A stretch of DNA of 64,000 nucleotides. Source: Hydnum rufescens UP504. Lineage: Eukaryota > Basidiomycota > Agaricomycetes > Cantharellales > Hydnaceae. The notes under the pieces were generated by a model, which saw nothing but the letters and a program-made list of their open reading frames with translations, was not told the origin of the DNA and ran no database searches. Of the stretch, positions 55,979-64,000 are shown in pieces. The stretch spans positions 7,216-71,215 of the forward strand of contig MU129122.1 in the NCBI GenBank assembly GCA_014904985.1. Reading direction: 5' to 3'. Within the stretch, counting starts at the first letter, position 1, and the number at the start of each line of letters is the position of its first letter. The position numbers and the translations under genes are program-made.

Positions 55979-58394
55979 TCAGCTTTTCCTTGTGTTAGAG
56001 AATAAGGGAATAAGGCGCAACCCACCCTCGACGTTCTGGTTCTCCATCAATTCCCAGCGATAACGCTGATAAATCGGGACTTGGTGGAATGAAGTCGAAG
56101 ACTTCACCACAATGCTCAGTCCATTGACGTCGACCCACATCAGTATGGCCTGTTCAACCCCAGGGAGGCACATAAATCGAACACGCTTCCCCTGTAAACC
56201 AATATTTTGGGTGCACAATCCAGTAGAGTACTATCCAGGGAGTGCACATACAATTCCTCGATGGACGCCCAAGTTCTTTCGATAGGTACGGTACAGGCAG
56301 CGCTGTATAGTGTCGATGATTAAGTCCACTGATGGCCGACTCGATGGGTCATGAGACCAGTAGCGTTTTAAGACTTGCAAAACCGAAGGGAACGTGACCT
56401 CCTCATCCGATGGTTCAAAGGGAGGCCGATGGGGATCTAATATAGCACGGATAAGGGGTGCTTCTTCGGATAGCAGGTGATAGGGCCCCAGGTCAAACAA
56501 GATCTGCATTGAATACCGACTAAAAGTCAGACACAAAGCGCAGGGTATCGGCGAGAATGTATCCCACCTGAATGCAAGTGCATGCATAAGCATATATGTC
56601 TGTCTGCACGGTTCTAGTGCGTTCGTCAAGAAGTTCGGGAGCCAGAAACCGCAATGTCCCGCCGAAATTCGATGACGTATAGCCTGTAGGTCCCCCATCA
56701 AGAATTATGGACAGTCCAAAATCACAAATACTTGCTCTTCCTTCTCCATCGACCAGCACATTCGGCTGAGCATATCAATTCATCAGTAAAGCACCAGCAC
56801 TCCGTGTATTAAAGCATACCCCTTTAAGATCGCCGTGTATGATTTGAGGTTTGTGCTCATGCAAGTATTGTAATCCTAGTGCAACATCGGCACACTGTAA
56901 AGATCAAGCTCAGTTCGGGATGCGCCCCAAATTCGGGTGAGAGCCTATCAATGTAAACGCACGATAATCTCTCTATTGACGCTTGGATTCTTCGCTAGAA
57001 AGCTCAAGACATCACCGTGAAGGTAGGAGATTGAAACGAGACCAGGCCCTTCGGGTTCTTCAGTATGACCTAGCAATCTCACCACGTTCTCGTGACGCAA
57101 TTGGGCCCATACTCGCATTTCTACATGCAGATGCTAGCCCTATCATGAATGGAAGATCCATGGTGCAACTATCGGATAAAATCACCTTGTGGAGTTTTCG
57201 TTTCACTGTGGACTCGTCTGTATACGAAACATGAAGCACCTTGAGGGCGACCTATGGAGTCGGTTGTTAGGAGATGCACCCTCCGGGAGCTATGAATTGA
57301 AAAGAACACCTGAAGAGTTCGGTGAGGGTCGTCGGAGGTGGCAGAGATCAAGCTGCCTCCCCAGACTGAGGAGTACCCTCCTCTGGCCATCGGTGTTGAG
57401 CCTAAACGAACAATACGGCCAGTTAAGTCGGGGGTTTCGGGGGGACGGGTTGGGGATTGGCAAATGGTGGGGTTGTTTGTGGGCCTTGTCCCAAAGGTTC
57501 CGCTGAAGGGGCTGTAATCGCAACACGTTGCAGGATGGATGTGGCTTCGTCTATTCCAGTGGAAGTCGGAGTGGGAGTCAAGGATGGATTGGCAGGTTGC
57601 ATGGGTCGCCTTTCATCGATTTGGCCAGATAAGGTGTTCCTAGTTGGGGATATTGAACGACGATGCGGATTATACGGTGTCGTGGATTCGACAGGCTTTG
57701 AGGCGAGTTCATTGGAGCGGTTGATTTCGCGACCTCGAGGGGGTCCACCACCATTCTTTCCAGCGTCGCCGGTCGCAGCAGCAGGTGCTGCACGATTCGC
57801 ATTGGGCGACTGCATTGGGGGAAGTCGTGGGAGACCTTTCTGCGGTAAGGTTGGTGCCGAGCCAATATGTGCTATCTTCCCTTTCGTGCTTGTTAGGGGT
57901 AAATCGGATGCTTGAGACAGAGAAGCGGGCTCGTTTTTCCATCTCTCCCGGTCCCTGAGTGAGATGTTTTTTGCGTTAGGGTACTGGATAGCAAATTGGC
58001 GCTCAACGGATTCTACATCGGTCGCGTAGCTTGGGGAAAACAAGGAGCTGCTCTTGAGCCAGCCTGGTGAGGGAAATTTACCCCAAGATCCCCCGAAGCC
58101 TTGATGAAGCATTCCGAAGTTGAGGTAAGCCCACCACCGATCGTAGAGATAGCCATCTGGGTGAGGTACATTAATATTATTGAGAAGGTCTAGGACGTGA
58201 CGGAAATTCAGGGTAGCAAATGTGGTGGCGATAAAGTAATTGGGGCGTGGTTCCCCGAGCTTAGAGCGGTCGGCGGAGAATTGAATAAAACCCGGGCCCC
58301 TGTCGGACCACCTCTCCGCCCGCAACCAGACAATTGGCACCCTCTGGTTCTGGATATGGACACTTATGAACAGATAGCTGGGCTGGAAGTTCAT
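55979..58394 (-). pseudogene. K7: kinase copy with one frameshift before the glycine loop
   Basis: Exon 1 is open from MNFQPSYLF (58394) through QNQRVPIVWLRAERW, RWWAYLNFG and the linker to PPKPPT at 57423, where a one-base loss shifts the frame just before LTGRIV. PMARGGYSSVWGG (57390 on), VALKVLHVS, HGDLK, MLVDGEGRASICDFG (56759-56520), LAPELLDER, TDIYAYACTCIQ and SHDPSSRPSVD (56701-56231) are present. A further shift separates exon 6 from the tail (56218-55979). Close to functional; errors in base calling are possible. Confidence 0.65.
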
Positions 58395-58542
58395 TCAGCC
58401 GCCTGTAAATGCAAGGACATGATAAACTATGCCAACCATGCCCAGGCAACACACGACGTCTCGGATATCCCCTGATATCAATGGATGCAGCCTATCAAAA
58501 AGTCACCGTTATTATGCCGCTGCACGCATTCAACAGGATGGC

Positions 58543-58725
58543 TTACGCAGAGTCAGCAGAGGTAACCTCCCTATAGAAGTCAGGAAGCTTCCAGATGACT
58601 GGAGGGACCGTTTCAGGGATAGCAGCAAAAGAGTGAGTGGCATCAGCGCCGGATTCACCGGGAGGCGAGACTGCTGTCCTTTGACGTGTGAGAACGGGCC
58701 ACCACGCTCTGATTTTGTTCGCCAT
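58543..58725 (-). other. upstream exon of K7
   Basis: 60 open codons ending ADATHSFAAIPETVPPVIWK and LPDFYREVTSADSA at the GTAAGC donor. The VLIPP part is altered to VLTRQRT. Same position relative to the kinase as in other units. Confidence 0.4.
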
Positions 58726-58759
58726 TAGGGATCAGAAGCGCGGGGAATCCAACATCGAC

Positions 58760-60713
58760 CACGTGTCCGGATCGGATGATCTCCATTCAATCCCCATTGG
58801 TTTCAGCGCTTGCACGATCCACATGCTTTCCTGAACATGGCTGATCAACTCAAACCTCCCCGCCTCTTCGAAAACTTTCAAGGGATTCATAAGCCTACAT
58901 CCTTGCAATCTTGTCGTCTCGGTCACGGTGAACGGCTCCCAGAATCTAAGCTAAGTACATATACCCGGGCTGATCCTAAACATGATGTACGTGCACACCT
59001 CTTGCTGTGTGCCATATCGCTGCAAGTATGGTCACATCTTCATGCCCAGGGTGTCGAGGTGGTCTCACCGCCATCACCTCAAGTCTTCCCATACCATTCT
59101 CACCAAGCACAACGACGGTGAACACAGTTGCTCTTTTCTATCCCTGAGTCGGGAGGCGAATCATCCGTCCACTCAGCAGGCGACCAAGGAAAGAATGAGT
59201 TATACAGGCCCCTTGCGGCTTGTGACTCTGAGTTCTGATGTTGGTGGTAGGTGTCTTCACCACCTATTGTGAAGTCCAAAGGACGCCCTTGTAGAATGAT
59301 AGTGGAGTACAGGAGGGTGCTAAGGCGCGTAGAATGGGACGGGCGTGCATCCTACAGTTTCCTGGACTCCCGCAAGGACGAGGTGAATCTGGAGTACGGA
59401 AGTGACACAACAGCCAAAACACGTATATATCACGTACGTTTACCTAGATTACTGCATCGACAGTAAATGAGAGGCTCACTGGGCAGACACTAAGCCTCGC
59501 CCAGCTCGCCTCGTAAATTCACTTCGCCGCGTTGATACGGTCCGCACGATCTGTATTAAGAAAATAAATGGCTTATGAAGACGCGAGGGGGGTTGGCTTG
59601 GAAGATGCATTTCCGGCTTAAGAACGGGGCTATACTGGTGCTAAAGGAGTATCACGAACTGACAAGGCCGTCAAGTAAGAGCCAAGGCCCAGAAGCGTCT
59701 CTCCATACATCCGCATATAGCGTACCTGTACGATTTGCCGCGGGTGGTTTTCATCCTCCACTGTGCGGGTTCATTGGACACCACGTCGTCTTCGTCACTG
59801 GAGAATAGGATGCTATGCCCCGATTGAAGGACTCTGTGAGACCACTAGAGAGAAGCGCGACGAAGGAAAGGGAGATGAATGTAATAAACATGGCGGCTCC
59901 ACGAGGTGCGGCGCGACGCTGTCAAGTTGCCCCAAGGCAAAACGAATTGTTTGCGGATAAGTACGACACCAAGTCCACTTTTGAGTTCTTTGGGGATTGC
60001 GCCAGCGTTCTACATAGATCGTAGGTTCGGGTCAACAGGTCACAAAGGATTCCTCGTCGCTGTCACGCGTCACAGGTCACCGAGAACTCGAAAAGTGCTC
60101 TCAGAATCAGATGAGATTGGAGCCCCGCTCCAACTTCCCCTCAGGATGAACTAATCTTTGCCTTAGTCAGAATTCATTGGGGCTGGTGAAATGGCGAACT
60201 ACCCGTTTTGGGCTGTCACCAGAATTTCGTGCGTCGAAGGAGGACAGAAATCCGCACGCCAGGAACTAGATTCTTCCCAAGCGTCCGCAACCGGGTGAGG
60301 TAATGTAATTCCATACGTTCTTTCCTCCGCGAGCCCAGCAGCTACATTTTTTACATGAACCGTGCATCTTCGGTTGTATCTTGATGCCCCGACCTCTGGG
60401 GACTCTTTTTTTCTCTCTTCTTTTTTTCTTCTCCCATTCAGGATGAGCGGTGTCGAGGGCACCCAATATTATCTGGACTTCACTGCGTCCCCCTGTGTTT
60501 ATTTCTTTGCACACGGTCTTGAATCATTACTGACAACATATTGTATGCGGGCACTGGTACACTAAACCCTGCGGTATCGAGTGGGCCGATTCAGACTCTG
60601 ATGTCAAGAACCACAACAAACAACTCGACGAATCGCCTCTGTGGAATAGGGAATCGTCCCGTGGGTTTTTCGGCATATCTGGGTTGTTGGGAGGCGTTTT
60701 GTGAGTGCTCTGC
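58760..60713 (+). other. module B7, last acceptor changed
   Basis: MADQLKPPRLFENFQG (58810 on), ADPKHDVRAHLLLCAISLQVW, SREANHPSTQQATKERMSYT, WDGRASYSFLDSRKDEVNLEYGS-like piece (59330-59400), MPRLKDSVRPLER (59815), QNELFADKYDTKSTFEFF, and MSGVEGTQYYLDFTASPCVYF after TTCAG near 60440. The final acceptor is GCGG at 60571-60574 instead of GCAG, which would abolish splicing of the ADSDSDVK exon. The module is cut at about 60713 by the joint to K8. Confidence 0.4.
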
Positions 60714-61395
60714 TTCCCTGTGACTCGACTCGACCTCCATCAGGCACGGCCCGCTCCCATGCGCCCATTAAAAGCTCCAGTATCAATTTTCAACCTAGCA
60801 TCCAGTATACCCCTTACGAAGAAGCTTTGTGGTAGGACTCGTAGGACACCATGATGAGTAGGGAGGCGAAATTTCACAGAGTAATCCGTCCATTTTGAAC
60901 GTAGGGGGCTCTCTGATGATGATGCATCCTTCCCCGAGAGAGAAGCATCGGAGTCATCTTCCGAATCTACCATGACCTTAGCAGCTTTTACTTCTGTTTG
61001 AGAGTAAGGCCAACGCACCCTCCAAGTTCTGGTTGTCCATCAATTCCCAGCGAAACACTGATAGATCGGGACTCGGTGAACGAGGTGAAGAATCCACCAC
61101 GATGCTCAGTCCACTGTGGTCGAGCCAGATCAGCTCTGCTTCCTCAACTCCAGGAAGGCACATAAATCGAACATGCCTCCCCTATCAACCAATAATCTAA
61201 GTGCATAATCCAGTAGAGTACTATTGAGAAAGAGCACGTACGATTCTTCGGCGGATGCCCACGTTTGTTCGATAGGTACGGTACAGGCAGCGCTTTATAG
61301 TGTCGATGATCAAGTCCAATGGATGCCCGACTGATCGGTCATGATCCAGCAGCGCTTCAAGATTTGCAAAAGTGAAGGAAAAGTGATTCCTCTTC
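60714..61395 (-). pseudogene. K8: indel-rich fragment of a kinase 3' end beside a gap
   Basis: It matches 48900-49580 (tail and C-lobe of K6) with scattered single-base losses and stops at the 25-N gap. It begins directly after a truncated B7. Most likely unpolished sequence extending into the gap; it may duplicate K9. Confidence 0.55.
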
Positions 61396-61420
61396 NNNNN
61401 NNNNNNNNNNNNNNNNNNNN
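61396..61420. other. assembly gap (25 N)
   Basis: Second gap of exactly 25 Ns. Sequence on both sides is indel-rich and overlaps in content, as 60.7-61.4 kb and 62.0-62.7 kb are the same region. Confidence 0.95.
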
Positions 61421-62052
61421 CTTGGGTACCGATGGACGGAGTGGGGTATATCAGGGAATGACGGCCCAGAATGATTGGGTACAAAGCGATCATTGATGGA
61501 TCCTACACCCAGGGGGAGAATAGCTGGTGCGTCCCACTCGCGTTCCTTTGATGCCCTTTACGTTTTTCTATATCCTCGGAGGCCCCGAAGGTTCCATTCC
61601 ACAGACAGCACGTAAATTAATTTGTGCGGAGCGTACGGAAGTTGACTAGAGAATTCGTCAAAAAGGTTTACTTTGTGTCGCTCATTTTTTTGCACCACCT
61701 CTTCGAGATTCTTGTTTTCGTTTAACGTTCCGAAATTTTCGATTGCGCGTTGTTGATTTCTCGCATTAATCCCCCCCCTCCCCAGAGAGGTAAATTATCC
61801 AAGTTATCATGTCCATCTGATATCCTTTCTTCCTTCAAGTCTGAATCGTACACGTACATCTGTCCGAAATACAATCATGCCCCATACATACATCATACAT
61901 AACAAACATGACTCCCATGAATCAGTCAGAAAATGATGGCTGGTCGTAAGGCAAGGGGATTGTGGCTAGTATCCCTGTGACTCGACTCGACCTCCCATCA
62001 GGCACGGCCCGCTCCCATGCGCCCATTAAAAGCTCCAGTATCAATTTTCAAC
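61421..62052. other. intergenic B-to-kinase spacer, indel-rich copy
   Basis: Collinear with 48352-48980: end of the module B last exon (GGTACCGATGGACGG), the GGATCCTACACCCAGG site, a C-run near 61770 and the AT-rich 3' flank of a kinase. No gene. Confidence 0.5.
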
Positions 62053-64000
62053 CTAGCATCCAGTATACCCCTTACGAAGAAGCTTTGTGGTAGGACTCGT
62101 AGGACACCATTGATGAGTAGGGAGGCGAAATTTCACAGAGTAATCCGTCCATTTTGAGACGTAGGGGGGGCTCTCTGATGATGATGCATCCTTCCCCGAG
62201 AGAGAAGCATCGGAGTCATCTTCCGAATCTACCATGACCTTAGCAGCTTTTACTTCTGTTTGAGAGTAAGCCCAACGCACCCTCCAAGTTCTGGTTGTCC
62301 ATCAATTCCCAGCGATAAACACTGATAGATCGGGACTCGGTGGAACGAGGTGAAGAATCCACCACGATGCTCAGTCCACTGTGGTCGAGCCAGATCAGCT
62401 CTGCTTCCTCAACTCCAGGAAGGCACATAAATCGAACATGCCTCCCCTATCAACCAATAATCTAAGTGCATAATCCAGTAGAGTACTATTGAGAAAGAGC
62501 ACGTACGATTCTTCGGCGGATGCCCACGTTTGTTCGATAGGTACGGTACAGGCAGCGCTTTATAGTGTCGATGATCAAGTCCAATGGTGCCCGACTGATC
62601 GGTCATGATCCCAGCAGCGCTTCAAGATTTGCAAAAGTGAAGGAAAAGTGAGTTCCTCGTTCGATAGCTCAAAGGGAGGTTGATGATTCGATATAGCACG
62701 TATAAGGGATGCTTCTTTGGACAGTTGGTGGTAGGGCTCCTGGTCAAACAAGATCTATAGCAAATAGAGGATTACAACCAAGATACAAAGCATGCCGCCC
62801 CGTAGGAACGAATCGCACCTCAATACAAGTGCACGCATAAGCATATATGTCCGTCTGCACAGTTTTAGTGCTTTTCCTCATGCTCATCAATAAGTTCAGG
62901 AGCCAGAAATCGCAGTGACCCGCCGAAGTTCGATGACGTATAGCCTGTAGGTCCCCCCATCAAGAATTATGGACAGTCCAAAATCACAAATACTTGCTCT
63001 TCCTTCTCCATCGATCAGCACGTTCCGCTGAGCACATCAATTCATCAGCAAAGCACCACTCCGTGTATTCAAGCATACCCCTTTAAGATCGCCATGTATG
63101 ATTTGAGGTTTGTGCTCATGCAAGTATTGTAATCCCAGCGCAATATCGGCGCACTGTAAAGCCCAAGCTCAGTTGGGGTTACGTACCATATTCGAGCGAA
63201 AGCATATCGATGTACACGCACCATAACTTCTCGATTGATGCTTGGATTCTTCGCTAGAAAGCTCAAGACATCACCATGAAGGTACGAAATTGAAACGAGA
63301 CCAGGCCCTTCAGGTTCTTCAGTGTGGCCTAACAATCTCGCCACGTTCTCGTGACGCAATTGGGCCCATACTCGCATTTCTACATGCAGATGCTACACCT
63401 ATTGTGAACGGAAAATCCATGATGCAACTATCGGATAAAATTACCTTGTGGAGTTTCCGTTTGACTGTAGACTCATCTGTATACGGGACATGAAGCACCT
63501 TGAGAGCGACCTAGGGAATCGGTTGTTAGGAGATGCACCCTCCGGGAGCTATGAATTGAAAAGAACACCTGAAGAGTTCGGTGAGGGTCGTCGGAGGTAG
63601 AGATCAAGCTGCCTCTCCAGACTGAGGAGTACCCTCCTCTGGCCATGGGTGTTGAGCCTAAACGAACAATACGGCCAGTCAAGTTGGGAGTTTCGAAGGG
63701 ACTGGCTTGGGGATTGGAAAATGGTAGGCTAGATAGTGGGCCTGGTCCCGAAGCTTCTGCGGAAGGAGCTGTAATCGCAACACGTCGTAAAATGGACGTG
63801 GCTTCGTCTATTCTGGTCGAAGCCTCTTTAGGAGGAGCGGGAGTCAAGGACAGATTGGCGGGTTGCACGGGGCGCCTCTCATCGGCTTGGCCAGACAAAA
63901 GGTTCCTGGTTTGGGATATTGAACGATGATTTGGATCGTAGGGTGTCGGGGATTCGATGGGCTCTGAGGCAATTACATTGGAGGGGTTAATTTCGCGACC
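62053..64000 (-). CDS. K9: kinase copy, 5' end beyond the window
   Basis: From the right edge: linker (ASTRIDEATSILRRVAIT), LTGRIVRLGSTPMARGGYSSVWRG (to 63600), VALKVLHVPYTDES (63540-63450), HLHVEMRVWAQLRHENVARLLG and SYLHGDVLSFLAKNPS (63377-63200), HGDLKG near 63090, DGEGRASICDFG near 62990, then indels in the C-lobe and tail (62840-62053), where quality is low. A 5-nt loss near 63597 may disturb the linker frame. The amino-terminal domain lies outside. Intactness cannot be judged. Confidence 0.55.

Noticed and set aside
1..64000. tRNA or rRNA genes
   Set aside because: Looked for GGTTCGANNCC-type B boxes and rRNA landmarks; none formed a cloverleaf or matched.

Overview
This is eukaryotic DNA, most likely from a mushroom-forming basidiomycete (Agaricomycetes). 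Three things point there: introns of about 50-115 nt with GTRNGT donors, CTAAT/CTAAC branch sites and YAG acceptors; a local expansion of tyrosine-kinase-like (TKL) protein kinases with an HGDLKxxN catalytic loop; and a gene remnant resembling the cysteine-cluster leader of KDZ transposons. Nothing looks prokaryotic: no operons and no ribosome binding sites. Species cannot be fixed from the sequence.

Region 1 (1-6.6 kb) is the strangest part. It is a palindromic block of short exon-like segments, each with a CACACCCGC/GCGGGTGTG hairpin (here H1), separated by well-formed spliceosomal introns, nearly all carrying a second hairpin GCAAAAAGAGCAGC/GCTGCTCTTTTTGC (here H2). A 458-bp fold-back element (291-748) lies between two divergent arms, and a 526/506-bp inverted repeat (4030-4555 and 4951-5456) lies where two arms converge. 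In the plus arm seven exon+intron units follow each other at 208-252 bp spacing (2172-3759). Reading frames do not survive splicing, so the product is probably RNA or nothing, not protein.

Region 2 (6.6-11.57 kb) holds a KDZ-type leader remnant, a small two-exon coiled-coil gene, and a frameshifted gene with an Arg-Ser repeat domain that runs into a 25-N assembly gap.

Region 3 (11.59-16.1 kb) is very poor sequence. It interleaves a corrupted copy of 8.4-9.6 kb with a corrupted plus-strand copy of the kinase unit, and looks like unpolished or chimeric long-read gap filling. Similar but milder noise marks 30.5-34.1 kb and 60.7-62.8 kb, the latter around a second 25-N gap.

Region 4 (16.1-64 kb) is a cluster of one repeated unit of about 5-6 kb: a minus-strand TKL kinase gene (K1-K9) with a conserved upstream exon, and at its 5' side a conserved plus-strand module (B1-B7) of unknown function. 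Kinase and B are head to head, and each B is tail to tail with the next kinase. A third module (C, three copies) sits between some units. Only K2 (22134-24501) reads as an intact kinase: six exons, all introns phase 0, 690 residues, catalytic motifs present. The others carry frameshifts, nonsense codons, truncations or an LTR insertion. Two clean insertions (solo LTR at 45036-45413; TPRT-type element at 46061-46284) can be proven against empty sites in sister units.
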